The translations under genes and the position numbers were made by a program. From positions 9,842,670 through 9,906,669 of the forward strand of contig NC_087062.1 of NCBI RefSeq assembly GCF_963678635.1: 64,000 bases of DNA, given 5' to 3'. The stretch's first letter is position 1. Every line of letters begins with the position of its first letter. This document shows, piece by piece, positions 10,753-22,960 of the stretch. Source of the stretch: Symsagittifera roscoffensis. Lineage: Eukaryota; Xenacoelomorpha; Acoela; Convolutidae. The notes beneath the pieces were generated by a model. That model did not search any database, was not told where the DNA came from, and saw nothing but the letters and a program-made list of their open reading frames with translations.

Positions 10753-13700
10753 TACTATTCAGTAAATTGACTACATTTTGCATGCTACATTCCTTGTGAG
10801 CCAGAAAATCATTTTACAATTTAAATATCTTAACATAAAAAAACACCAAATGAAAACCGTAACTAGAACTGTGAGATTTGACCTTTTGTAATTCGATCTG
10901 TTGTATAGAAAGAACAAGACTGATTGTTTTAAGGCAAGACCTTGAAAGTTACGACAATCCTCTAAATTATCTACAGTAGTTTTTCAAAAAAAGAAGCCAT
11001 TAAAATTTCAAATTGATTTTGCATGGCACCTGAGTTGCTGCGGATTAACACGTCTGAAAAAAGGGCTAGGCACTTTTAGAAATTATGTCAAAATTTCAGA
11101 TTTCCCTACATTTTGTTTTTGTTAAATCTTCTCGTATCTTTCTCTTTAGTAACCGATTACATGGAACATAAATTTTTCCACAAGGAACTATTTAAAGGCT
11201 AGAAAATTTTACAAAAAACGGTCGCAGATAAATTACCTTTAAAAATTTGAGCTCAAAGCATTTTTTCAGATGGTTTGAAGAGCTCTGCCAAAAAATGGTT
11301 AATAAAAAAACGAAAACAGGCAGAATGAAAAATAAAGTTTTTTCATTTGTCATTTCTTTTGAAGATCTGAACAAACACGAACACATAGAGAACGCGACAA
11401 TATGTTTTCCCCCACTCAGTTCCATTGAGCATCAAACTTATGATGTAATGGATGTTTTTACGAAAAAAAAAATTGAGGACTGAAAATGTTTGCCATTGCT
11501 TAGGTAGTCAGCGTTCCAAATTTTATCACAATAGAAGGTGAAAAAAGTGAATTAGAAAAAAAAGATTTTTTTTTTGCATTTCGTTGATCTTTCTGTGTGA
11601 ATTTTTAACGTTTCATAGTTAATCAAAATAATTTAAAACATGAATAAGTTTTTCCATTTTATTTATAATTCCAGTCAAAAAGTACGATCAAACTCTAACA
11701 ACATGACCTTCAAAAACGGCGACTGATGGAATCAGACTTTTGTTATTCGGACGAAAATCAGAATAAAAAGTGCTGCCGACAGAATTTAACGTCGCGAACT
11801 AGAACTGACATATGGAAACAATCCTATATCAACAACTGTGAGCAAAAGAGTGAAAAATGCACTGCTATTTAATTTTAGGTTTAAAAAAAAACTGATATGG
11901 AATTGAACTGATGTGCAAAATTTCACACTGAAAAAATTAAAATTTTTTGTAAAACACAATTAGAATTGAAAAAGAACATTTTGAAAAAAAAGCGGTCAAA
12001 AACTCATACTCAGAGAATTGTTATCGCATCGTAAAACACCTCCTTTGTAAAAAAAAACTTGAAAAATTTATCTGGAAAGTTTGCGGCATGTGGAGTAAAA
12101 ATGGCGGACCAAGTTAACATCCTTCCCTCAAAGCCGTTCTCAGCCAATCAGAATTAAACATTTTACTTGCAGGGCTTAGCAAATTTATTGGCGTTTTATG
12201 CTGGGTTGAAAGTTCCTAACTTGGTCTAACTAGGGGAAAGGATGGTAACTTGATCCAAAACGACATTTATCAACTAAGTCGCCTGTCATTTCGTTAAGTC
12301 TATGGTCCAAGATAAATTTTGCAAGTTAGTTTCTTACTTTAGGCTTTGTGAGAGGAATTTCAAATGAAAACGTAAGAAGAATTATTTGTTGCCAAATCTC
12401 TTGTATATTTTATAGATTTTTTTGCGAGAAGGATGGGTACAGAATTCAATACAAAACAAAAGCGGAATTACTAGATGACAATATATGGTACCCTCTATGA
12501 TTTTGTATTGCGATAACCAAGGGTACATATCTCACCTTTATATTATGTTTGATTTAGAATATTCAACTCCACTAAAAGTAATGACCTTTAGTGCAGGTGT
12601 AAATAGTATCTAGTTTTTTATTGGAACAAAGTAGAGGTCGCATAGTAGTTAACAAATCGTGACCTTTTTGAATATGGTTTTCGTTTTTTCCGTTATCTTA
12701 CAAAATTCCAGATAATTCAACACTTAACAAAAAAAATAGTATCACTTCCCGAATCGCTAAGATTTATCAACACATCATCCAGAATCCGCGACTAACCTGC
12801 CCTTTGTTTTTTTTGATGAAAAAAAACATTGCAAACAAAATTCAACGTTGCAAACTAAAACTGAACTGTGGAAACGATTCTACATTTTTAACCATGAGCA
12901 CGAAAAAAGAAAATTAAGGTAGTTACAAGACTGATAGCATTTTAAATGGATATGCACTATTTCACACCATACACTATTATTTTTTTAAAGTCAGATTTTA
13001 AAATAAATTGCTTTTCGAACAGAAACCGTCAAAAACTCATTCTAAAGATCAGCTATCACATCATAAAACATCATCCACTTTCAAAAAAGAGAAAATTTAT
13101 CTGGAAGAACCTCGAAACTTTTGGCGTGCGCAAAAAAATGAAATACATTTCTAGGGCGCTTCAATAATTTCGTCAATTTTTTTACCCTAGAGTCCTTTTG
13201 CCAAATAATTTTTTTGCCTTATGATTTGTGAGAGTACCTTTTATCAAACTCTTTATAATTTTTATTGAGAGAAGGGCGAGTAGAGAACTCGCCTCTTTAA
13301 TATTTTTTATTAAAGAATGAATACTACAGTAAAAGTGATGACCTTTAGTGCAAGTGTAACCATATCTAGTTTTTTCGTTGGAACTTAGTAGAAATCGCAT
13401 TTTATCCAAAAAAAGTTCTTAAAAAACTGCTAACGACTTGAACTGATATGCAATATTATACACTATAACCTTTTTTTTATGTCAGATCAAAAAACTAACT
13501 TCTGAACAAAAAAATTTCAAACACTCATGTTCAAAGATGGGGCAATCACATAGAACATCTTCATTTGAAAAAACGGAAAAAGTTTGAAGAATTTCAAATT
13601 TTTCAAATAGTGTAACAAAAACGACATCTATCAACTGGATATATTTGGTCCATTTGTTAATTGTTTGCCCGTTAAATTTTTGACTTCCAATTGTTTTGCC

Positions 13701-14366
13701 ACATGATATGTCTGAAAACTTTCAGCCAAAGCTTGATGGCAAATCTATGGCACCCACTAATTTTTTTGGGAGAAGGGTTTGTACAGAACTCCATTCTTAC
13801 ATATATTTTAAAAAATAGTAACAAATACACTAAAAGTAACCTTTAGTGCAGGTCTAACTAGTATCCTACTGCTTTTTTGGAAAATAATTTGTTAGAATTC
13901 CGTGACCTTTTTAAGTATGATTGCAATAAGTATGATTGCAAGTCCGTTGCCATTAAGATTTCCGTTGGCGTTAATCAAAAACTCATGCTCAAATAACTGC
14001 CATCAATTCGTAAAACATCTCCAGTTTAAACAACCATTTAAAAAAACCATTTAAAAACATAAAAAAATAACAGCGGTTTGCCGTGATTAGCTGTACAGCT
14101 CTTGTGTTGGTCCTTTCCCCCGTGGATAAATGGTTTTAATCTTAATCAAGAAAAACGCCAAAATTTTGATCAAAAACAACACATATCAACTAGGTAGCTT
14201 CGGTCATTTCGTGAATTCATCGCCCTTAGAAAACTTTTTGCCCCTTATTGTTTTGCCACACGATATAGTTGAGTACCTTCAAGTCAAGGCAAGAGCAACA
14301 CTTGATGAGAAACCAATGCTACCCTTTATGATTATTTTTTTGCGAAAAGGTTGGGTAGAGAACTCC
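10753..14366. other. AT-rich non-coding stretch with weak internal repetition
   Basis: No gene recognised. The phrase AATGACCTTTAGTGCAGGT or close variants recurs near 12580, 13340, 13840 and 14800, each followed by TAGTATC-like sequence. This suggests an old diverged tandem unit of roughly 0.5-0.9 kb. Open frames present are short and featureless. Confidence 0.5.
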
Positions 14367-14374
14367 CCATCATG

Positions 14375-14746
14375 CAAGAGCGTGCCAAGAAGGGGGTGAA
14401 GCCCCCCCCCCCAATTCTGGTTACCAAATTTTTCCAAAGGGTCCCCCCTTTGGTATAATGTTATGACATCCATTTTTCGCTAAACAACCTTTGGCGCCAA
14501 AATGACTAATTTTGAGGGGGGAGCGCGCGCCGAAAAAAGCACATTTTTAGGTCAAAATTTTCCAAAAAGAGCCTAAAAACGCCTTTTTTGGCCTGTTTTT
14601 TTAAAATTTTATAAGGTGCTTATGCTACTTTGGGAGAACTCGTAAAATCAGATTGTTCAACTTAAAACAAAGTCGGCAAAATTTCAAAATTTTTCGAAAA
14701 CTGCCCCCCCCCCCCCCCCCGAAAAATTTCTGCGCACGCCACTGCC
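14375..14746. mobile_element. hAT-like MITE with 8-bp target-site duplication
   Basis: The direct repeat CCATCATG flanks the element exactly, at 14367-14374 and 14747-14754. The left end CAAGAGCGTGCCAAGA and the reverse complement of the right end, CAGTGGCGTGCGCAGA, match at 11 of 16 positions, so they form imperfect terminal inverted repeats. Eight-base duplications with CA-starting inverted repeats are typical of hAT transposons. It has no transposase and carries two poly-C runs. A related element in opposite orientation lies at 15708-16023. Confidence 0.8.
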
Positions 14747-15174
14747 ATCATGGTTATATTTTATTAACAAATGACTACTGCACCAAAAATAATGACCTTT
14801 TGTGGAGGTTTAATTAGTATCAACCTGTTTCATTGGAACATAGTAGAAGTCGCTCTTCATGAGAAATTAAGTCAAGAATCACTTCTGATGAGAAAATGAA
14901 ACCAAACTACCAAGAAAAAATTCAAAACTAAACGCTATCGAAAACTATTACTACTAGAAGTGCGAAATTTAGCTCGTTGTCAAATCATTTAAAAACACAA
15001 AAACACTACCGATTTTGTCCTTCATGTTGTTTTCACTGTTCTGATATTCAAGTTGACATTTTCATTTCAGTAATAATTTAATACAAGTTTTTTTTAACCA
15101 GTCATGACAACAGGTTAATTGAATTCAACCAGAACAAGACTCGGAGGTTCGTCTAAAAAGTTCCGGGTTGTCGG

Positions 15175-15392
15175 ATGCCAGGGGGCAGCTACGACAACGA
15201 CCAGAGAAGAGACGCCAAATCTATGCCATCTGGCAGCAACGCTGGGGGAGAACATCATAAGGAGCTAAAGGGAGAGGGAGAGGGAGATAAGAGGGGGAGG
15301 AAGAACAATAAGGGGGAGATGAATGCAATGGATACTCAGGCTGAGATCAACAGACTCCAGGACGAGGACTTGGAGGCGTATCGTCGCATGCA
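15175..15392 (+). CDS. SNAP25-like: SNARE gene exon 1
   Basis: Encodes the charged N-terminal extension and the first turns of SNARE motif 1 (INRLQDEDLEAYRRM). It ends in phase 2 at the strong donor GTGAGT (15393). Intron 1 (15393-16851) contains the second MITE. Confidence 0.85.
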
Positions 15393-18300
15393 GTGAGTCG
15401 TTCTTATTGCTAGCAGTCGGTATTCGAATAGCTAATTACCAAATTTGAAGCTATGTTTTTACATCAAAATTCAGTTTTATGATTACAACGAAAGCCTATA
15501 GAAATTACGATTATGATGAGTATAAACTGAGAAGTAGCGTGTTGCTGTGCAAGTAGCACAGAATTTTCCGACCACATTAATATTACAACAAAAAGCATCT
15601 ACAATATTTAAAAAAGTTTTATCAGAAAACTTTAAGCATCTAAAATATTTTAAAAGTTTTATCAGAAAACTTTTTAGTGTTTTATTTCAAAAAGGATATA
15701 CCTGCTGCAGAACTTTTTCTGAGGGAGGGGGTCACGGTTTTTCGAAAAAAGTGAAAACTTTGTTTTTAGGTCGACCAATTTGATTTTCCGAGCTCTCTAT
15801 TTGAAATTTTTGAAAAAACAGGCTAAGATTTTTTCGGCGTGCGCTTCCCCCTCAAATTTAGTTATATTGGCGCCAAACGCGCTCTTAGAAAATTTTTGAT
15901 GTTGGCCAGCCAAAATGGATCTCGTAAAAGTAAACCAGAGGGGGGACCCTTTAGAAAAATGCGATAGCCAGAATTGAGGGGGAGGGTGTCGCACCGCCGG
16001 ACGCCCCTCTCAGCATTCTACTGCCTGCTGCCGATCATTCAGCTTATTTTAATATATTTTAAAGGCTTTTTGTTAACTATTTATATTGTAGAGCTTCAAA
16101 GAGTTCATTATAGAAAAGAGGAGAAATCATCCGCTTCTTACTGAGTCTGAGAAGCCAAAAAGCGGAACTGAGTTACCGAGCTCATTTTTTCTTGACACTG
16201 AATCACAATTGAAAGGGTTTCAACATGATATCTCAAGTGCACTCACGTGATCTTTGTTTGAGGTAAAATTGACTGAACGAATCAACCGTAAGCGAAAGGG
16301 GTATTGGATTTTCAAAAAGGGGGTTTTGGATTTTCAAAAAAAAAATTCAAAAGGGGGTTTTGGATTTTCAAAAAAAACTTTTTTTGAAGAGAATTTTCAA
16401 AAAAAATCCTCTTCAAAAAAAAAGAAGTTTTGTCGACTTTTTTAGATCGATCAAATATACATTCCCAAAAAACCATAAAAACCTATTTTGCTAAAAACTC
16501 TGCGCGACATGTGAATTTGGAAGAAAAAACTTGGCCAATAACAACATTTAAATCACTTTTGGGAAAAACTTGACAAAAATTTTTTGCATTTTTTAACGCC
16601 CCGCCCCTCTATTGTAGTAAATACCGACTGCGAAGCCGCCAAAAGAAAAAAAAATGGGCTGGTCGACCAAAAATAGAAGAGGTAAAATAGTACGAAAGAG
16701 GATGGTTGGGGATCTGTTAGTGGGTGGTGAGGGGATCGAATCCCGGAGGAAACCCATCACTCTCATCCAGCCCTGTATGGGCAGTAAGTTGATGAAAGAT
16801 TTCAATTATGATGCCATTGCTCTTGAAAAGAAACTCGTTTTGTTTCTGCAGCAATCAAACTGAAAAAACGAAAGCAGTCGGTCATAAAACCCTTCAGAAT
16901 CTGGGCGAACAAGGCGAGAAGTTAGATGACATCAACCGTCGTCTGGACTCGATGGACAAGGACCTCAGCTCGGCCGAGAGGGACTTGGACGACCTGAAGG
17001 CCGGCTGTTGTGGGTGTGGCCAGAAGATCAAACGCCAGAAGGGTGACAAATACAGAGACAACTACCGGAAGAAAAGTGGCGAATCTTCAGCCAATTCTGC
17101 ATCTGAGGACATCGGCAAGAAAAAGCACAAAAAAGGCAAAAAGGTGCCCTCTTTTTTGATCAAAATGAAATTTTACAGTTCCGACTACTGAAAGTGGGGA
17201 GGAATTTGTCTTCGGGTGTGGCTTCGTTTTTTTAGTTTGAAAATTTTTTCCACGCAAAATAGGGTACCACAAAAAATCATCCGAATGTCTCGAATAAATG
17301 TAAAATGAAGTTCAAATAATTTTCCGAAGCCTCACTTAAGACTTTCGAAGCAATGATTTATTTTCAAATTCGAAAAAAGCGGCCTAAAAAGTAGAAATGT
17401 TTTACAAAAATTGTATATTTTTTTCCGATTTTTTCCGATTTTATCATTGATTATTGAAAGGAAAGAGACGACTATCTTGCAAAAGCTCGAAACTTTTATT
17501 CCCAAATTTGAGCGCATAAAAAGCGAACCACGCTCAAAAAGCGCACAAAAAAGCGCAGCACGCTCAAAAAAGCTCAAAAATTTTTCTATGCCATTTGCCC
17601 AGCAATCGTCTGTTCGTGCTTGTCCTGGATATTTTTTGCAATTGAAGTGTGATCTAATTTGACGAGATTGATGATGATTTAAGAAAGATGCGAGGTCCAC
17701 CACCCCTCTGAGTCAGCGCCACTACGTGGACGAGAGGGAGCGGGAGATGGCCGAATACGACAGGTGAAGCTCAGAATATGAACTACTAACTGTTCACACA
17801 TGTAAACTATAGCACTTAAACCCCCACCCATTCCCACTATAATGAGTAATGAACGTAGTGAAGACTCTTATATAAGTATTGCTGATTTTTTTTAGGAAAA
17901 AAAAGTCTTAAAATTTCTTCACGCTCAATTTTGATTTTTCGCAGTTTCAACAGCTGCTTCACTGATTAAATCAGTATAAAAATTTTTTTTTCCCATAATG
18001 GAAGTTGTTGGTAAACTATGAAAAAAACTCACCATCCAAATAATACTTCGCAAGATATATGATGCAATCTATGGAAGCGATGTTTCCATACAAATGAATT
18101 TTGAGAAAAAAAACAATGAGAACACAGGTTAATAGACAAAAAAAGAAGCACAGAATTTATTCTCAGAGCAAAAGATGCGTTAAAAATACTTGATTTTTTT
18201 CACCATTTAAATAAATCATACGTTGCACCATACAAATTTTTTACCATGCCTAATTTTTTTGCTCTGAATGGCGGTCAAACAATTTCTACTGCCAACATCT

Positions 18301-20705
18301 TTGAACTCTCTCAGAGCAGTTTTTGGAAGCCAACGAGAACATTTTTGTTTGATTTCTCAGTTTCTTTCCATGGTAACCATAAGTCGCTCCATGTATGCTT
18401 CGATGGTAATCATACGTCGTGCCATATATGTTTCCATGGTAACCATACGTCGTGCCATATATGTTTCCATGGTATATGTTTCCATGATAACCAGACGTCA
18501 TGCCATATATGTTTCCATAGTATATGTTTCCATGATAACCAGACGTCATGCCATATATGTTTCCATAGTATATGTTTCCATGATAACCAGACGTCATGCC
18601 ATATATGTTTCCATAGTATATGTTTCCATGATAACCATACGTCATGCCATATATGTTTCCACGGTAACCATATGTTGCATCATCTATGTTTCCATGGTTA
18701 ACATACGTCGCGCGATATATGTTTCAATGGTAACCATATCTCGCGCCATATATGTTTCAATGGTAACCATACGTCGTGCCATATATATTTCCATGGTAAC
18801 CATATGTTGCATCATCTATTTTTCCCAATGGTTAATATATGTCGCGCGATATGTGTTTCAATGGTAACCATATGTCGCGCCATATATGTTTCAATGGTGA
18901 CTATACGTCGTGCCATATATTTCCATGGTAACCATATGTGGCATCATCTATGTTTCCCGATGGTTAACATATGTCGCGCGGTATATGTTTCAAGGGTAAC
19001 CATTTGTCGCGCCATATATGTTTCCATGGTAACTATACGTCCCACCATATATGATTCAATGGTAAACATACGTCGTGCCATATATGTTTCCATTGTATAT
19101 GTTTCCATGGTAACCATACGTCGTGCCATTTACGTTTCCATGGTATATGTTTCCATGATAACCATACGTCGTGCCATATATGTTTCCATGGTATATGTTT
19201 CCATGGTAACCAGACGTCGTGCCATATATATTTCCACGGTAACCATATGTTGCATCATCTATGTTTCCATGGTTAACATACGTCGCGCGATATATGTTTC
19301 AATGGTAACCATATCTCGCGCCATATATGTTTCAATGGTAACCATACGTCGTGCCATATATATTTCCATGGTAACCATATGTTGCATCATCTATTTTTCC
19401 CAATATGTTTTGCATATATATTTCCATGGTAACCATATGTGTTTCCATATGTGGTTACCATCTCGCGCCATATATGTTTCAATGGTAACCATACGTCGTG
19501 CCATATATATTTCCATGGTAACCATATGTTGCATCATCTATTTTTCCCAATACGTCGTGCCATATATATTTCCATGGTAACCATATGTTGCATCATCTGT
19601 TTTTCCCATATGTTTCAATGGTAACCATATCTCGCGCCATATATGTTTCAATGGTAACCATACGTCGTGCCATATATATTTCCATGGTAACCATATGTCG
19701 CGCCATATATGTTTCAATGGTAACTATACGTCGTGCCATATATTTCCATGGTAACCATATGTTGCATCATCTATGTTTCCATGGTTAACATATGTCGCGC
19801 GATATATGTTTCAATGGTAACCATAAGTCGCGCAATATATGTTTCAATGGTAACCATACGTCGTGCCATATATATTTCCATGGTAACCATATGTGGCATC
19901 ATCTATTTTTCCCGATGGTTAATACATGTCGCGCGATATGTGTTTCAATGGCAACTATACGTCGTGCCATATATTTCCATGGTCACCATATGTGGCATCA
20001 TCTATGTTTCCCGATGGTTAACATATAACGCGCAATATATGTTTCAAGGGTAACTATACGTCGCGCCATATATGATTCAATGGTAAGCATACGTCGTGCC
20101 TTATATGTTTCCATAGTAACCATACGTCGTGCCATATATGTTTCAATGGTAAACATACGTCGCGCCATATATGTTTCCATGCCCTAAGTGGCAACATATG
20201 TGTTTTCATGGTACTCATACGTCGAGCCATATGTATTCCATGTTAACATAGGTCGAACCATATAATTACTCATATAGTCGCATGTTTAACGGCACGCATG
20301 CTATTGGCCGCTCCCCTGTTTAAAATGCATCTGTAGATCCAACGGACATCTCCCATGCGGTACTAAATTTACTAAAAGTGTCATTCATAGTGACTTTTGT
20401 ACATTTCGGACTGATATTTTTAAATTACTTTATTAAACTATTATATTACCGGATGAACTTTTACTATTGTTACGATTGTTACTTGATTATCGGATGGAGC
20501 TACTGTGCAACTTATTCACGAACTGTGTCGTTATAGAGCGATAGACGCGAACATCCAGGAGTTGAAGGCACAGGCGAATGCAATGAGTGCAGAGATAGAC
20601 CGACAGAATAAGCAGATCGGAACCACCACCGCACACGCCAAGCGCAACTCGGATAGGGTTGGACAGCTGAACACGGCCGCCGAGAGTGTACTAAAGAGCA
20701 AATGA
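15175..20705 (+). CDS. SNAP25-like: SNAP-25-type Qb/Qc-SNARE (four coding exons, 241 aa predicted)
   Basis: Predicted exons 15175-15392, 16852-17143, 17717-17763 and 20537-20705 join in frame to 242 codons including the stop. SNAP-25 family proteins give two helices to the four-helix SNARE bundle that drives exocytic membrane fusion with syntaxin and synaptobrevin. The first SNARE motif (about residues 52-120) has its central Gln at 93 in LGEQGEKLDDI; the second (about 175-241) has Gln209 in EIDRQNKQI. A cysteine cluster GCCGCG at 124-129 sits where family members are palmitoylated for membrane anchoring. Odd points: a ~50-residue Gly/Lys/Glu-rich N-terminal extension and a lysine-rich linker. 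ATG 15175 follows an in-frame TAA 21 bases upstream. SNAP-23 or SNAP-29 relatives are not excluded, although SNAP-29 lacks the cysteine cluster. Confidence 0.85.
15708..16023. mobile_element. hAT-like MITE in intron 1 of the SNARE gene
   Basis: Flanked by CCTGCTGC at 15701-15708 and 16024-16031 (an 8-bp duplication if the shared C is counted). The ends CAGAAC...CTGAGGGAGGGGG and the reverse complement CAGTAG...CTGAGAGGGGCG form imperfect inverted repeats. Its interior matches the 14375-14746 MITE in reverse orientation: both contain a GGCGCCAA stretch, an AATTCTGG phrase and an AAAGGGTCCCCCC-type run. No coding. Confidence 0.75.
16852..17143 (+). CDS. SNAP25-like: SNARE gene exon 2
   Basis: Starts after the acceptor TTTCTGCAG, which completes the split codon from exon 1. 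It encodes the bulk of SNARE motif 1 with zero-layer Gln93, the cysteine cluster and the basic linker ending GKKKHKKGKK. The donor is GTGCCC, a weak site, so the exact 3' end is the least certain junction. The next usable frame break is the stop at 17189-17191. Confidence 0.8.
17717..17763 (+). CDS. SNAP25-like: SNARE gene exon 3 (47 nt)
   Basis: A very short exon encoding RHYVDEREREMAEYD plus two bases. VDERE corresponds to the start of the linker/SNARE 2 boundary in SNAP-25. The acceptor is GAGTCAG and the donor CAGGTGAAG. Frames from neighbouring AG positions hit stops or give unrelated protein. Confidence 0.75.
18370..20275. repeat. 33-bp minisatellite in intron 3 of the SNARE gene
   Basis: Some 50-60 head-to-tail units read CATATATGTTTCCATGG, then TAACCATACGTCGTGC (33 bases). 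Variants swap TCCATGG for TCAATGG and CGTCGTG for TGTCGCG or TGTTGCATCATC. From about 18470 to 18650 a 48-bp higher-order unit (33+15) is repeated four times. Because 33 and 48 are multiples of three, long spurious frames open on both strands. CCATGGTAACC and ACGTCGTG recur with near-dyad symmetry. The block ends in degenerate units by 20275. Confidence 0.95.
20537..20705 (+). CDS. SNAP25-like: SNARE gene exon 4 (Qc SNARE motif and stop)
   Basis: Follows the acceptor TCGTTATAG and completes an Arg codon with exon 3. It encodes AIDANIQELKAQANAM, the zero-layer Gln in RQNKQ, and the C-terminal end ESVLKSK before TGA. The protein ends directly after the SNARE motif, as SNAP-25 does. Confidence 0.85.
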
Positions 20706-21185
20706 TGCAATCTGCATCGGTAACCATTCGACTCAGCGCAACCTAAATTGTGCATTTAAAACAAATAATTTCTGTAATGTGACTGATTCGTAAACGAATT
20801 TATTATTATTATCTCGTAATGTCACATCTGACTGATTCCAAAAGATGTTTGAGGCTCCATAGAAGAATAATGGTTCGAGAACAGGTCTACTTTGATATTC
20901 AGTTTTGGCTCTTTTTCTGCCGCTGCATCCCTTAACTGCATATTTTATTTTTTTTTGGAAAAGAATTTTCATTCTCGGCTAGCAAGCTCAGTATTTCATA
21001 ATTTTATTGTAACAATTCAAACATTGAAATTTTTTTTTTCAAAATAGAAATTGATTATGTGAGGACATAGGAGAACCATCCCATTTTTTCAAAACATAAC
21101 ATTACGAGGCCAAACTGTGCACTGGGTAGGAGCAGAATTTTGTGTCTGTATGTTCCTGGATTCCAGAGACAAGTCTTAAAATATG
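20706..21185. other. Non-coding stretch after the SNARE gene
   Basis: Presumably includes the 3' untranslated region. No canonical AATAAA was seen close to the stop. Nothing else recognised. Confidence 0.5.
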
Positions 21186-21425
21186 TTCCAAAATGTAAGT
21201 GGATTCCACAAACAAAATTTCAGTGGATTCCGCATACAATGTAACGTAAATTTTGTTGGCACATTTGTTTTGTTGGGAATTCCGCAACAAGCAAATATAG
21301 CTAGCTGTTCTGGATTCCGCAACTGTAAATGGATTCCGCAAAATGTAAGTGGAATCCGCAAAATGTAAGTGGAGTCCGCAAAAGTAAGTGGATTCCGCAT
21401 TTTTGTTTATTACTGAACTTGCATA
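21186..21425. repeat. GGATTCCGCA motif cluster
   Basis: GTGGATTCCGCA or near variants occur about eight times, often followed by AAATGTAAGTG. The motif reappears, mostly inverted, at 22612-22960 and inside the downstream tandem duplication. No gene is associated. Confidence 0.7.
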
Positions 21426-22264
21426 TGAACAATTAAAAGCTAGAGGTGGAGTATTTGATTTATTACCAATAGGAACGCGCAATTTGAACGCAAAAAGACT
21501 TATCCATTTGTCAGCGGAATCCACAAACGGATCTTACAACATTGGTTAACTATGCGGATGTCAAATTTTTCATTTTGGTTTGTCAAAAAACGAATGTAAG
21601 CTAGAAACTCTGATCAAATCTCTCAAGTTCAACGAAAACAGAGATCTCCTTATGCATGAGCACAATCCGATGCCATAAAAATGCATGCCGTGGTAGATAT
21701 GCCGTCAAGGATAACTACCGAAAAGAAGTTAGACATAATATGGCCGAGTCCACCCAGGATTTTTTTATGACTTGGAATGAACAACTTGAACTGTTTATAC
21801 TGTTTGTTGTCATGACTGTTTTGTTATGACTGTTTGTTGTTATTTGAGCTCTTTAAGTTAACCGTAATTTGCCGTATTCTTTTTAGTGTATGCAGTCTGA
21901 AAAATATGCCGGTCCGTCAAAGTTGCTCATAAAAAGCAAGCTATCAATTTGGGGTAATTTGCTCATAGAAAGTAAATTATCTATCCAGAGAATCTAATTT
22001 GAGTAAATCCGTTTTTGATAAAAAAAAAAAAAACTTGAAAAACTACAGCTCAAATTAACGTTGAATGCAAAAACAAAAATATGTTTTCGAAAACTTTGCC
22101 ATATCAAACTAAATGCTCGCAATTTGAAAACACTCCAAAAAGGCTTAGCTAAAGTATTTATATTTTAATTGAATTAACTGATTGAAATGAATTCATTAAT
22201 TTAGATGCGAGTTTACTTCATAAGTTTGTTCAATTTGTTAACTTTGCAGTTAACTTTGAGTTGA

Positions 22265-22535
22265 GATTGATGGCAGGAACTGGGATCGAAGTTGGGTTAC
22301 AGGAATTGGGATCAAAGTTTGGTTACAGAAATCTTGATTGAAATTGGGTTACAGGAATTGGGATCAAAGTTTGGTTACAGGAATCGGTATCGAAGTTGGG
22401 CTACAGGAATTGAGATCGAAATTGGTGACAAGAATCGGGATTGAAGTTAGGCTAGGAATTGGGATCGAAGTTGGGTTACAGGAATTGAGATCGAAGTTGG
22501 TGACAGGAATTGAGACTGGTAGCTGATCATCGTAG
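22265..22535 (+). repeat. 26-bp tandem repeat
   Basis: About ten imperfect copies of GGAATTGGGATCGAAG followed by TTGGGTTACA. Variants replace GGGTTACA with GGTGACA. It sits between the two clusters of GGATTCCGCA motifs. The open frame through it is simply repeat translation. Confidence 0.85.
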
Positions 22536-22611
22536 CTGAGATTGAACCTGTTAGTGAACACCTAGTAAATAAAAGATATAAATTAAAACGTTACAACATA
22601 TAAACATATAT

Positions 22612-22960
22612 GTAAATGGAATCCGCAAACAAATAGCGGATTTCACTTACAATTTGCGGATTCCACTTACAATTGACTGATTCCACTTACAGTTGCGGAT
22701 TCCGCAACAGCTCAATTTAACGATACAAATGTTTTATCATTTGTTTGTGGACTCCACAAACTGTTCTGGATTTCGCAAATACAGCTGCGGATTCCGAGAA
22801 TTCGCCTCTTTTTGGAGCGATTTTGAGCGGTACAATGATTTAGGTATTTGTTTGTGGAATCCAAAAAAGCACAGAAGATCAAAGAAAAGTAGCAATGATG
22901 CGGATTCCGCGACAAATCTGATTTGGCCTGTTGCGGATTCCGCTTACAATGCAGAGAATG
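22612..22960. repeat. GGATTCCGCA motif cluster, mixed orientation
   Basis: Contains GTAAATGGAATCCGCA, then several TGCGGATTCCAC/GCAA forms in inverted orientation relative to 21186-21425. The last copy is the start of the 1.43-kb duplicated unit. Confidence 0.65.

Noticed and set aside
14398-14722. Poly-C runs as independent G-quadruplex regulatory sites
   Set aside because: They are part of the MITE interior and vary in its relative at 15708-16023; no independent evidence of function.
18246-20180. Long open frames (up to 258 codons) on both strands within the minisatellite
   Set aside because: The repeat period is a multiple of three, so frames stay open automatically. They lie in an intron, on both strands, and translate to simple repeats.
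18370-20275. Regular repeat array as a CRISPR
   Set aside because: Units are contiguous with no unique spacers, and the window is eukaryotic.
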